Assembly: GCA_026990765.1 (NCBI GenBank)
Contig: JALXCV010000084.1
Coordinates: 1 to 33,275 of the forward strand
Direction: 5' to 3'
Origin: Hyphomicrobiales bacterium
GTDB lineage: Bacteria; Pseudomonadota; Alphaproteobacteria; Rhizobiales; Aestuariivirgaceae
DNA: 33,275 nt
The notes beneath the pieces are model-generated. The model ran no database searches. It was not told where the DNA came from and was given only the letters and a program-made list of their open reading frames with translations. Of this stretch, positions 17,743 to 25,194 are shown in pieces. The position numbers and the translations under genes were made by a program. Each line of letters opens with the position of its first letter. Position 1 is the first letter of the stretch.

Positions 17743-18726
17743 ATGCGAAAACTGTTACTGGCATTGCTGATCATTATCGCAGGCACAATTACTGCTGCTG
17801 CCAAGCCGGTAAAGGTAACAGCAACAGCTTTCACCCTTTCCCGGTTTTTCTCAAGCGACAAAGCCTATGGCTCACTTGTCTGGAAGGGCGGCTTGCTGCT
17901 GCAATCTGCAACCGGCAGGTTTGGCGGCTTCTCCGGCATTGCCCTTGATAAGAAAGGCCAGTCATTTGTCGCCATTTCCGATCGCGGCAGATGGTTCACC
18001 GGCAAACTTTTATATAAAAATTCATTTCTGTCCGGCATTGGCAATACAGCAATTTCACGCATACGCACTCCAAAAAATACAAATTATTACCGCGATGCCG
18101 AGGCCCTTGCCCCGTGGTCCAGAAAAGGCATAAACGGCCCGTTGATCATCGGCTTTGAGCGCCGCGAGCGCATTGCCAGATATAAAACCCTGTCATCAAG
18201 GCCCAAGCGTCTAGGACTGCCCAAAGCTGTTGCCACTGGCAAATATAATGGTGAGATGGAAGCCATAGGTAGGTTTTATTCCGGTCCGGCCAGAGGCTGG
18301 CTGCTGGCCATATCAGAAGACAATCTGGACAAAAACGGCAATCTGAAAGCCTGGATGTGGAAAAACCGGACCATCAGGGCTTTTTCCATAAAACGTCATT
18401 CAAATTATCTGGTTACCGGCCTTGCAGTAATGCCGGACGGCAAATCATTTGTTACCATCGAGCGGTCTTTCAGCCTGCCTTATCTGCCAGGCATGGCCAT
18501 CCGCCAGTTCAAAACCGCAGATATTGGCAAAAGCAGGCCAGTTGCTGGCAAATTGCTGTTTGAAGGCCGCCAGCCTTCTTATGCCATTGACAATATGGAA
18601 GGTATCGCAGTTCACCGCCACAAGGACGGCAAGCTGCGCCTGACTGTAATTTCCGATGATAATTTCAAGCGCTCAATCCAGAGCACCTTGATCATGCAGT
18701 TTGAAATGCCTCAAGCTATTCAATAG
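17743..18726 (+). CDS. Secreted esterase-like activity of phytase family protein
   Basis: A 327-residue exported protein. The N-terminus (MRKLLLALLIIIAGTITAAA) is a clear signal peptide with cleavage expected near residue 20. The mature part has the beta-propeller-like pattern of the esterase-like-phytase domain: SGIALDKKGQSFVAISDRGRW, DAEALAPW, GEMEAIGRF, WLLAISEDN, and near the end IDNMEGIAVHRHKDGKLRLTVISDDNF. The substrate is unknown, and phosphate-ester hydrolysis is only suggested by the family name. ATG 17743 is preferred over TTG 17737. The gene follows cobT by 2 bp, so it is in the same operon. Its 3' end overlaps the convergent SIMPL gene by 11 bp. Confidence 0.85.
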   Translation: MRKLLLALLIIIAGTITAAAKPVKVTATAFTLSRFFSSDKAYGSLVWKGGLLLQSATGRFGGFSGIALDKKGQSFVAISDRGRWFTGKLLYKNSFLSGIGNTAISRIRTPKNTNYYRDAEALAPWSRKGINGPLIIGFERRERIARYKTLSSRPKRLGLPKAVATGKYNGEMEAIGRFYSGPARGWLLAISEDNLDKNGNLKAWMWKNRTIRAFSIKRHSNYLVTGLAVMPDGKSFVTIERSFSLPYLPGMAIRQFKTADIGKSRPVAGKLLFEGRQPSYAIDNMEGIAVHRHKDGKLRLTVISDDNFKRSIQSTLIMQFEMPQAIQ

Positions 18727-19438
18727 CCCAGCTCATATTCACCCGCATGCTCAATGTCTGTTCACCGCGCGCAACTGGCACCCCGTCAGCCATGGCGCTC
18801 ATTGCCATATTGCGGGCAAATACCGGTTGCGGCCCGCCAGAACCCGGCTCGCTCAGGCTGATCAGCTTTCCCAGTTTGAAACCGCCAGCCATGGCATAGA
18901 CATTTGCCCGTTCAACCGCATCCCCAACTGCCAGCTTCATCGCCTCGAGCCGTTTGGCCTTGATATCAGATAGTGAAAAGCTTATTGCGTGAATCTGGTT
19001 GGAACCTGCCTTGACCACACTATCAAGCACCCTGCCCAGCCTTTTTATGTCGCGAATAGTAACTTGAACATTATTGGTGACATTATATCCGGCTATCTGT
19101 GGAATTTGCCGGGCATTATTGACACTGCCCAAACGCACATATCGCGGCGAAATATTAAAGCTGCTTGTCTGCACATCTTTTTTATTGATGAAATTAAGCC
19201 TGAAAACCTTCATGATCTGGCGCATGGCAGCATTATTATCAGCCAGTGCCAGAGCAGCTGTTGGTGATTCGCTGACCACCCCGATATGCACAATCGCCAT
19301 ATCAGGCTGGTATTTGACTTTTCCAACCCCGGTGAGCGACAGGATTCTTGCAGGCTCCCGGTCATTACCGGCATATGCTCCACCAGCTGTAAACAGGCAA
19401 AAAACCACAATCATCGGCACAATTTTAGCAATTTTCAT
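18716..19438 (-). CDS. SIMPL domain-containing (DUF541) periplasmic protein
   Basis: A 240-residue protein with an N-terminal signal peptide ending near AYAG. The SIMPL domain follows: RILSLTGVGKVKYQPDMAIVHIGVVSES, a central GYNVTNNVQVTIRDIKRLGRVLDSV segment and an RANVYAMAGGFKLGKLISLSE segment. Homologues are periplasmic or outer-membrane proteins linked to oxidative stress (YggE-like), and the biochemical role is unclear. ATG 19438 is chosen because it starts the signal peptide and is preceded by AAGGGA at a suitable distance. The frame upstream of it is non-coding. Confidence 0.88.
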   Translation of the reverse strand: MKIAKIVPMIVVFCLFTAGGAYAGNDREPARILSLTGVGKVKYQPDMAIVHIGVVSESPTAALALADNNAAMRQIMKVFRLNFINKKDVQTSSFNISPRYVRLGSVNNARQIPQIAGYNVTNNVQVTIRDIKRLGRVLDSVVKAGSNQIHAISFSLSDIKAKRLEAMKLAVGDAVERANVYAMAGGFKLGKLISLSEPGSGGPQPVFARNMAMSAMADGVPVARGEQTLSMRVNMSWAIE

Positions 19439-19511
19439 CAATCCATCCCTTTCAAATAACACTGCATGTAAACATTCCTTAATAATCAGGCATAGATAAG
19501 GCACGAATATA

Positions 19512-19540
19512 TTGGCGAAACCGAAAAATTGCGCTATAGG
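19512..19540 (+). promoter_or_regulatory. Probable sigma-70 promoter of the tRNA gene
   Basis: TTGGCG (19512-19517), 17 bp, then TATAGG (19535-19540), followed 14 bp later by the tRNA 5' end. Spacing and position fit a housekeeping promoter. Confidence 0.5.
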
Positions 19541-19553
19541 CATGGGCCATGGT

Positions 19554-19630
19554 GGGCCTGTAGCTCAGTTGGTTAGAGCTGACGGCTCATAACCGTCCGG
19601 TCGCAGGTTCGAGTCCTGCCGGGCCCACCA
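19554..19630 (+). tRNA. tRNA with CAU anticodon (tRNA-Met elongator, possibly tRNA-Ile2)
   Basis: A full 77-nt cloverleaf with encoded CCA. The acceptor stem GGGCCTG pairs with CGGGCCC, with one U-G pair. The D-loop is TAGCTCAGTTGGTTAGA, the anticodon stem GACGG/CCGTC encloses the loop CTCATAA (anticodon CAU), and the T-arm contains GGTTCGAGTCC. It is not the initiator type, because position 1 pairs with 72. Elongator Met and lysidine-modified Ile2 both have CAU, and the sequence alone does not let me separate them with certainty. The accessory restriction-modification block starts downstream. Confidence 0.93.
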
Positions 19631-19642
19631 ACTTTCTAACTA

Positions 19643-19667
19643 CCTTCTAACGCTTTGCGTTAGAAGG
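19643..19667. repeat. Perfect 11-bp hairpin just after the tRNA
   Basis: CCTTCTAACGC, loop TTT, GCGTTAGAAGG. It starts 12 bp after the tRNA CCA end. There is no T-run after the stem, so it is more likely a processing or attenuating structure, or a repeat, than a classical terminator. Confidence 0.6.
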
Positions 19668-19695
19668 AACAAATTCCCCACAAACTCAAGCGGCA

Positions 19696-19718
19696 AGACA
19701 TTTGCAAAGCAAATGTCT
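19696..19718. repeat. Perfect 10-bp hairpin, second of a pair
   Basis: AGACATTTGC, loop AAA, GCAAATGTCT. It lies 28 bp after the first hairpin and shares its design of a perfect stem with a 3-nt loop, but the stem sequence differs. Confidence 0.6.
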
Positions 19719-19812
19719 GAGAGCGCCCACCCGGCTTTCTCCCTGAACTCGCCGATACAGTGGATAACAATACAGCCAAGCCCACCATCCATCTTACTGC
19801 ACACTTGAGCAA

Positions 19813-19824
19813 GGTAGCCCTCTC
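19813..19824 (+). repeat. 12-bp direct repeat, left copy, flanking the R-M cassette
   Basis: GGTAGCCCTCTC here is identical to 22241-22252. The two copies bracket all three restriction-modification genes and lie in non-coding DNA on either side, as an insertion or recombination footprint would. Confidence 0.45.
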
Positions 19825-19968
19825 CCTTTGTATCCCTCTAGTAATTCGCAAATAGTTTAACTTTCTCCCTTACTTGCTCGCGGCCATTAATGCAATGGCA
19901 GGTGCGCATATTGAGATTCAACTTATGATTTCTTACGGATGTATTATTTCTGTATGTATTACTGTAAA

Positions 19969-20030
19969 TTGCTTAAATTAAAAATAAAAATAATTATTTG
20001 GTACGATTAGGCCGTGGACTCTTAAGCCTC
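19969..20030 (+). promoter_or_regulatory. Possible promoter and operator of the R-M controller gene
   Basis: TTGCTT (19969-19974), 16 bp, then TAATTA (19991-19996) is a weak sigma-70 candidate in AT-rich DNA. An imperfect palindrome centred on CTTAAG (20017-20030, with GACT on the left) could be a C-box, because controller proteins often bind GACT/AGTC half-sites. Both calls are tentative. Confidence 0.3.
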
Positions 20031-20049
20031 AATACTGCCCAATTAGCTT

Positions 20050-20259
20050 ATGGGTAGCAGGAATATTGAAAAATTTGGAAAGCGGTTACGCTCGATAAGA
20101 GAGGAAAAGGGCATCTCTCAAGAAGCCTTTGCAAATCTTTTAGAAGTAGATCGATCATATCTTGGCGGTGTAGAGCGGGGGGAAAGAAATCCCACTTTAA
20201 AATTCATATTTCATGTTTGTGAAACATTTGGAATAAAACCGGGGGAACTCTTCAAATGA
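20050..20259 (+). CDS. XRE-family controller (C) protein of the R-M system
   Basis: A 69-residue protein that is almost entirely one helix-turn-helix domain: FGKRLRSIREEKGISQEAFANLLEVDRSYLGGVERGERNPTL, then a short helical dimerisation tail ending ETFGIKPGELF. Size, sequence and position directly upstream of an endonuclease gene match controller proteins, which delay nuclease expression until the methyltransferase has accumulated. The stop overlaps the nuclease start by 4 bp (ATGA), giving coupled translation. No clear Shine-Dalgarno sequence is seen at its ATG, and leaderless or short-leader C transcripts are common in this class. Confidence 0.88.
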   Translation: MGSRNIEKFGKRLRSIREEKGISQEAFANLLEVDRSYLGGVERGERNPTLKFIFHVCETFGIKPGELFK

Positions 20260-20921
20260 AAAGAGATGTTCCATCCAAAAAAATTTATAGTGAAGATCAT
20301 GAAAAATACGAGCAAAGATCCATTGCTGCTCGCTTAGAGGCACTATTCCTCAACAACATTGGCCTTGTCCTGACACGTGAACGAATTGTAGAAGTTGCCA
20401 CCGACCCTAAAACAGGGCGTGAACCTGAAAACTGGCATCAACGATTATCTGAATTACGGACTGATAAAGGCTATACCATATTAGCCAATAAAGATTGGAA
20501 AGCTCTTGCTACAGGCGAGTACGTCATGCCGCATAGTGACCGTAGAGCGACTGCCGCTAAACGCGTAGTACCTACAGGAAAGTGCTGGTCAGCCATTCTC
20601 AAACACGCGAATGGAAAATGTCAGTGGATTGAAGATGGTCAACCTTGCGGCCTTGAGAATGGCGATATCGATCCAGTAGGTGGCGGTACAGTACGACTTA
20701 CACCGGACCATGTAAGCCCTCATTCAATTAAACCCGACATTGACCGCGAAGATCATACTCAATGGCAGGCTCTTTGTGGCAGACATCAAGTAATGAAAAA
20801 AAACTATTGGGATGGATCTACAGGTAAAATCAACCTAATTGCAATTCTTCAGGCCGCAGGATTAAAGCAAAAGCGGGAAGCTCTTGCCTTCTTGGAGGAT
20901 TTCTTTGCTGACGAGGAGTAG
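20256..20921 (+). CDS. KpnI-like HNH restriction endonuclease
   Basis: A 221-residue type II nuclease. By recollection of the family it resembles R.KpnI (218 residues) along its whole length, for example in FLNNIG, DPKTGREPENWHQRLSELR, DIDPVGGGTVRLTPDH and WQALCGRHQVMKKNYWD. The published KpnI catalytic residues Asp148, His149 and Gln175 and zinc ligands Cys119, Cys128, Cys171 and His174 correspond here to Asp151, His152 and Gln178, and Cys122, Cys131, Cys174 and His177. All are shifted by exactly 3, so the beta-beta-alpha-metal site is intact. Recognition of GGTACC is therefore predicted. The start overlaps the controller gene by 4 bp. The last 60 bp overlap the convergent methyltransferase gene. 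The base composition is AT-richer than in the flanking genes. Confidence 0.9.
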   Translation: MKRDVPSKKIYSEDHEKYEQRSIAARLEALFLNNIGLVLTRERIVEVATDPKTGREPENWHQRLSELRTDKGYTILANKDWKALATGEYVMPHSDRRATAAKRVVPTGKCWSAILKHANGKCQWIEDGQPCGLENGDIDPVGGGTVRLTPDHVSPHSIKPDIDREDHTQWQALCGRHQVMKKNYWDGSTGKINLIAILQAAGLKQKREALAFLEDFFADEE

Positions 20922-22133
20922 TCTCTTGCTTTCAAGTGGTAAATCTAAAAAATCTGCTTTACCGAGCAATCTTGCACTTACGCCCTTAGAAACAGCTTTC
21001 ATAACGGCTTCCCCAGAGGGTGAACGTAACGCATCAAATACAGCCTCTTGAAATCTTTTTGCAACCCGAACTCTATAAATGCAATCCGTAATCACCGCCC
21101 GGCCACGTTCAACAATCGCTACTTTTTTGTGAAAGTTTCTATCTACCCTTGCAACTAGAATATCGCCTTGTTCTGCAATAACAATTTTTTTATTGAGATC
21201 AGATGGTAAATCACCCTCAAAACATACCCTACATTGATTATAATTAGTTGTGTGAAATATGGGGAATTGCTTACTTCTAGCTTCTACCGTGCCTAACGAA
21301 CCTCGTCTTATTTCAGCCCCAAGTTGCCTCAGCGTAATTGCATCCTTATCAATAGATTTCTGAGCTAAGTGAAAATCATAATCAAGGCGGCATTCTCCAT
21401 CAACGCCATCTATATAAATTGGATTTGAGAGGCCACTTACCTTGTTATATTCTAATAGTTGAATTTTTTTGGTTGCCCCAAATCCCTTTTTTAGAATTAG
21501 TATAAAACAATAAGCATCAGTATCTTTAAAAGCATTATTTGGCAGCTGGATAACAGTTTCTATTCGATGCTGTCGAATCAATGCTCGACGAAGTGCAATC
21601 GTTTTTTTACCCGTCATCATTCCATCAGGGGTAATTAGAGCTATCGTTCCACCATGTTTTAACATATTCAAATTTTGTGCAAGAAATACCAGTTCAGCAG
21701 TAACATCATAATCGGAAACCGAATCCAAAAGACTTGCGTCTGAAAGAATATTATAAAATTCTGGATGCCTTGGTGGCTTAAAAAATGGCGGATTACAGAC
21801 TGCTAAATCAAACAACCCATGCTTTGATACAAGATCAAGTGAGGAATCTAAAACATCTGCTGTATAATGGGTGTGCTTTTTCACACCAGCCTTCGAAAGA
21901 TTATCAGTCAGTTTCGAGGCACATATTAAATCTTTATCAACAGTCACATAGTCAGCTAATGGCCAACGCCCAGCAATAGATACTGATAAAGAACCTTCTC
22001 CTGCTCCAAGGTCAAGCACGCTACTAGGGTTTAAATTTTCTAGCTGATCAGCCAACAGTTGACCAACAGCCGACTGCGTATAAAACCTATTTAGAATTCC
22101 AATTCTCTTGATAGTAAATTTAGTAGCACTCAA
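20862..22133 (-). CDS. N6-adenine DNA methyltransferase of the KpnI-like R-M system
   Basis: A 423-residue methyltransferase. SAM-binding motif I is VLDLGAGEGSL (39-49) and the catalytic motif IV is NPPF (114-117), which identifies an amino-group (N6-adenine) enzyme of the gamma-like order. Residues about 270-410 look like an HsdS-style target-recognition domain (GDILVARVDRNFHKKVAIV, then AVFDALRSPSGEAVMKAVSKG). Size and pairing match M.KpnI, so it should protect GGTACC sites. The start is TTG at 22133, with GGAGTAGG about 9 bp upstream and no nearby ATG. The gene converges on the nuclease and shares 60 bp with it. The DNA is clearly AT-rich, about 22 % GC in one 60-base stretch near 21481. 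Confidence 0.88.
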   Translation of the reverse strand: MSATKFTIKRIGILNRFYTQSAVGQLLADQLENLNPSSVLDLGAGEGSLSVSIAGRWPLADYVTVDKDLICASKLTDNLSKAGVKKHTHYTADVLDSSLDLVSKHGLFDLAVCNPPFFKPPRHPEFYNILSDASLLDSVSDYDVTAELVFLAQNLNMLKHGGTIALITPDGMMTGKKTIALRRALIRQHRIETVIQLPNNAFKDTDAYCFILILKKGFGATKKIQLLEYNKVSGLSNPIYIDGVDGECRLDYDFHLAQKSIDKDAITLRQLGAEIRRGSLGTVEARSKQFPIFHTTNYNQCRVCFEGDLPSDLNKKIVIAEQGDILVARVDRNFHKKVAIVERGRAVITDCIYRVRVAKRFQEAVFDALRSPSGEAVMKAVSKGVSARLLGKADFLDLPLESKRLLLVSKEILQEGKSFPLLL

Positions 22134-22240
22134 AATTTGTTTCCTACTCCATATGAGTTAAAACTATATCTGTTTTTGAATCACAACTAGCAACTTCAAA
22201 CCAGTAGAATTTGCGTATTATCCTTTCACAGATAGACTGT

Positions 22241-22252
22241 GGTAGCCCTCTC
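22241..22252 (+). repeat. 12-bp direct repeat, right copy, flanking the R-M cassette
   Basis: GGTAGCCCTCTC, identical to 19813-19824. It lies between the methyltransferase start and the end of the antiporter gene. The interval 22134-22325 otherwise holds only the methyltransferase leader. Confidence 0.45.
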
Positions 22253-22325
22253 ATTGGTAAAGCCTATCATTATTGCTACCGTTTCCGTACTCAACCAACC
22301 TCCCCCAGCCAAAGCCACCAACCCT

Positions 22326-23702
22326 TCAAAAACTGGCCGCGTTGATCCACATATGGGTCATGATGCTGGCTATGTAGCCAAGGGCTACTGCCCAGCTCCA
22401 TTTCAGGTGGCTCATGAAGGTGTAGTAGCCGCGGGCGGTGCCCATCAAGGCTACACCGGCTGCAGAACCGATTGACAATAGTGATCCGCCCACCCCGGCT
22501 GTCAGGGTAATCAGCAACCACTGGCCGCGGGCCATTTCCGGGTCCATGGTCAAAACCGCAAACATCAAGGGGATATTGTCAACAATGGCTGACAAGGCCC
22601 CGATAATCACATTTGCCCATGTCGGACCAAGCCCCACATATAATATTTGCGACATGCCGTGCAGATAGCCAATGACCCCAAGTCCGCCAACCGCAAAGAT
22701 AATCCCGAAAAAGAAGAACAGCGTATCCCATTCAACCCGTTCAACTTCTTTAAAAGCATCAAGCACCACATCCTTGTTGTTGCCCAGCTTTCTTTTCAGG
22801 AAATAGCTGTAAACCATCACATAACCAAGCCCGGTCATCATCCCCATTGCCGGTGGCAGATGCAGAATATTTTTAAAAGTGACTGCCGTGGCAATTGTGC
22901 AGGCAAACAGGAAAATAACCATATAGGCACCCGGCTTTAATACCGGATTATCAGCAATGACCTCAGGCTTTGCCTTGGGAACAAAGAAATGCATGATAAT
23001 GGCCGGCACCAGAAAATTTACCGCCGATGGCACAAACAGCGCAAAGAAACCTGCAAATTCGATCTTGCCCTTTTGCCACACCATCAAGGTGGTAATATCA
23101 CCAAACGGTGAAAAGGCCCCACCGGCATTGGCTGCAACCACCACATTTATACATGCAATAGCGATAAAGGCCGGTGACCCCATCGCAACCGCCATCACCA
23201 CCGCACCAAGAATAAGTGAGGTAGTCAGATTATCCAGAAATGGTGACAGGAAGAATGCCAGGGTCCCGGTGAGCCAGAATAATTGCCTGAAAGACAGCCC
23301 CATTGAGGTCAGTTTTGCCCGCAATACTGAAAATACCCGGCGTTCTTCCAGCGTGTTGACATAGGTGATTGCCACCATCAAAAACAGAAACAGCTCGCCA
23401 TATTCCAAAATTGTGTGCTTGGCTGCCGCATTCAGCACATCATCCTTGCCGGTGCCATGATAGGCAACAGCAATCAGCACCCAGATCAACCCGGCAACCA
23501 GCATAACCGGTTTGGATTTGCGCAAATGCAGCTTTTCTTCAAAAATTACCAGCGTATAGGCAATAACAAACAGGATCAGTGCCAGGATACCGGCTGGTGT
23601 CGAGGTAAGATCGATAGTTTTACCGACAGCCTCAGAAGCAAAAGCCGCATTCGGCATCATAGCAAAAATCAAGGCTGAAAAAGCCAGCACAGCACGGATC
23701 AT
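22326..23702 (-). CDS. nhaD: NhaD-type Na+/H+ antiporter
   Basis: A 458-residue inner-membrane protein of the ion-transporter superfamily. It has a signal-like first helix (MIRAVLAFSALIFAMMPNAAFA) and about a dozen hydrophobic segments. NhaD-specific motifs include FLSPFLDNLTTSLILG, NAGGAFSPFGDITTLMVWQKG, EWDTLFFFFGIIFAVGGLG and IVDNIPLMFAVL. It exchanges Na+ or Li+ for H+ and supports growth at high salt or alkaline pH, in keeping with a marine or saline habitat (inference). ATG 23702 is chosen because it begins the first helix. The frame upstream is not conserved-looking. Confidence 0.92.
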   Translation of the reverse strand: MIRAVLAFSALIFAMMPNAAFASEAVGKTIDLTSTPAGILALILFVIAYTLVIFEEKLHLRKSKPVMLVAGLIWVLIAVAYHGTGKDDVLNAAAKHTILEYGELFLFLMVAITYVNTLEERRVFSVLRAKLTSMGLSFRQLFWLTGTLAFFLSPFLDNLTTSLILGAVVMAVAMGSPAFIAIACINVVVAANAGGAFSPFGDITTLMVWQKGKIEFAGFFALFVPSAVNFLVPAIIMHFFVPKAKPEVIADNPVLKPGAYMVIFLFACTIATAVTFKNILHLPPAMGMMTGLGYVMVYSYFLKRKLGNNKDVVLDAFKEVERVEWDTLFFFFGIIFAVGGLGVIGYLHGMSQILYVGLGPTWANVIIGALSAIVDNIPLMFAVLTMDPEMARGQWLLITLTAGVGGSLLSIGSAAGVALMGTARGYYTFMSHLKWSWAVALGYIASIMTHMWINAASF

Positions 23703-23856
23703 GACCAAACCCCATTTAATCAGAAAAACATCTCTATTACCTAGTGCTTTAAGCAATTCCGGGCGGTTTTACCAGCACCAAATGCAGTTGTTTTTATTAA
23801 ATAGGGCCTGTTGCAAAGCTTGTTGCAATTATCGGGTTTTTCCCGGCAATTTCATA

Positions 23857-25071
23857 CTACATATGGTATCCAGCTTCGCCATGCGAGGCAAAGTCAAGAC
23901 CTTCAATTTCATCTTCTTCTGAAACTCGCAAGCCAACAGTCAACTGGCACAGCTTGACTATGGCGTAGGTTACACCCACCGACCAGATTATAGTGGCAAC
24001 TGATGCAACTGCCTGCACATAAAATTGCGAAATTATCGATGCCCCGCCACTATTGCCGGTCCCGCCTGGCAGCAGCGACAGACCAGCCACCAGCAAGGTG
24101 CCGGTAAAACCGCCAACCCCGTGCACAGCCAGCACATCAAGCGAATCATCAATCTTCAGGCGGTTGCGGATAAGACCAACAGCCAAATAGCAGATTACGC
24201 CACCAGCCAGACCCAGCAGCACCCCGGCCATTGGCCCGACAAACCCTGACGCAGGAGTGATAGTGGCAAGCCCGGCAATAGTACCGGTAACAATACCAAC
24301 CAGTGAAGGCTTTCCAAACCGCACCCATTCAATAACCAGCCACACCAGGGAACCGGTTGCCGCTGACATGTGGGTAACCAGCATTGCCATACCGGCATTG
24401 CCATTGGCTGCAAGCGCACTGCCGGCATTAAAGCCAAACCAGCCAACCCACAACATCGAGGCCCCAACCATCACCATCCATGGAGCATGTGGCGGCTGGA
24501 TATGCAGTGGAAAACCCCGCCGCTTGCCAAGCATTACCGCAATTACCAGCGCTGAAACCCCGGCAGTTATATGCACCACAATCCCGCCGGCAAAATCCAT
24601 GACACCCATTTTAGCCAGCCAGCCACCACCCCACACCCAGTGAGTTACCGGCACATATACCAAAATCAGCCAAAGAGATGAAAAAACCAGTACCGCAATG
24701 AACTTGATACGCTCAACATAGGCCCCGATTATAAGTGCCGGGGTGATAATGGCAAAAGTCATCTGGAACATTACAAATACTGATTCCGGCAGGCCGCTGC
24801 CTTCAAGAATTGTGTCCTGACCAACATTGATCAGGAATATATTCTGCAAACCACCGATAAACCCGTTGCCACTCGAAAACGCCAGAGAATAACCCGCAAT
24901 CAGCCAGATCAGCGATGCCAGCCCGGCAATCGCCACACAATGCATCAGCACCGATAAAATATTTCTGGATCGCACCAGACCGGCATAAAACAGCCCCAGC
25001 GCAGGCAGTGTCATCAACAGGACAAGTGCCGTGGAAGTCATGATCCAGGCGGTATTGGCAGCATTCAGCAT
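23857..25071 (-). CDS. amt: Ammonium transporter (Amt family)
   Basis: A 404-residue channel-type ammonium transporter with 11 expected transmembrane helices. The periplasmic recruitment region and pore motifs are visible: LPALGLFYAGLVRSRN near the N-terminus, THWVWGGGWLA, the first pore histidine in FAGGIVVHITAG, GWFGFNAGSALA, and the second pore histidine in LDVLAVHGVGGFTGTLL. The N-terminus has no extra cleavable leader, unlike E. coli AmtB. The C-terminal tail (EEDEIEGLDFASHGEAGY) matches the conserved cytoplasmic signature that PII proteins bind. No glnK/glnB gene adjoins it, although amtB is often paired with one. Confidence 0.94.
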   Translation of the reverse strand: MLNAANTAWIMTSTALVLLMTLPALGLFYAGLVRSRNILSVLMHCVAIAGLASLIWLIAGYSLAFSSGNGFIGGLQNIFLINVGQDTILEGSGLPESVFVMFQMTFAIITPALIIGAYVERIKFIAVLVFSSLWLILVYVPVTHWVWGGGWLAKMGVMDFAGGIVVHITAGVSALVIAVMLGKRRGFPLHIQPPHAPWMVMVGASMLWVGWFGFNAGSALAANGNAGMAMLVTHMSAATGSLVWLVIEWVRFGKPSLVGIVTGTIAGLATITPASGFVGPMAGVLLGLAGGVICYLAVGLIRNRLKIDDSLDVLAVHGVGGFTGTLLVAGLSLLPGGTGNSGGASIISQFYVQAVASVATIIWSVGVTYAIVKLCQLTVGLRVSEEDEIEGLDFASHGEAGYHM

Positions 25072-25194
25072 CTCTCATCTCCCCATAAAAAACTGCAGGA
25101 AAAGATAGCAGATCAGTCATAAAATGCATTAAAAAAAGCCAATGCGGGACAAGTTGGCGCTATTGCCTGAAAATCAGGCACATCTGGCAGGCAG

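Larger units (their letters stand above)
19631..20049. other. Intergenic region between the tRNA and the restriction-modification controller
   Basis: This 419-bp gap holds two perfect hairpins (19643-19667 and 19696-19718), the left copy of a 12-bp direct repeat (19813-19824) and a very AT-rich stretch from about 19950 to 20000 that probably contains the controller promoter. A 50-codon minus-strand frame ends in the hairpin zone. I see no good evidence that it is a gene. Confidence 0.5.

Noticed and set aside
19660-19851. 63-codon minus-strand frame after the tRNA, and a shorter 50-codon frame beside it.
   Set aside because: They run through the hairpin pair, have no ribosome site and show no domain. 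They could be part of a repeat but are not supported as genes.
19554-22325. Classical tRNA-integrated island with a duplicated tRNA 3' end.
   Set aside because: I looked for a second copy of the tRNA T-arm/acceptor sequence near the right border and found none, and there is no integrase. The shorter 12-bp repeat is the only border candidate.
23703-23856. Possible terminator between the ammonium transporter and the antiporter (CGGG, loop AAAAA, CCCG on the minus strand).
   Set aside because: The stem is 4 bp and is not followed by a T-run.
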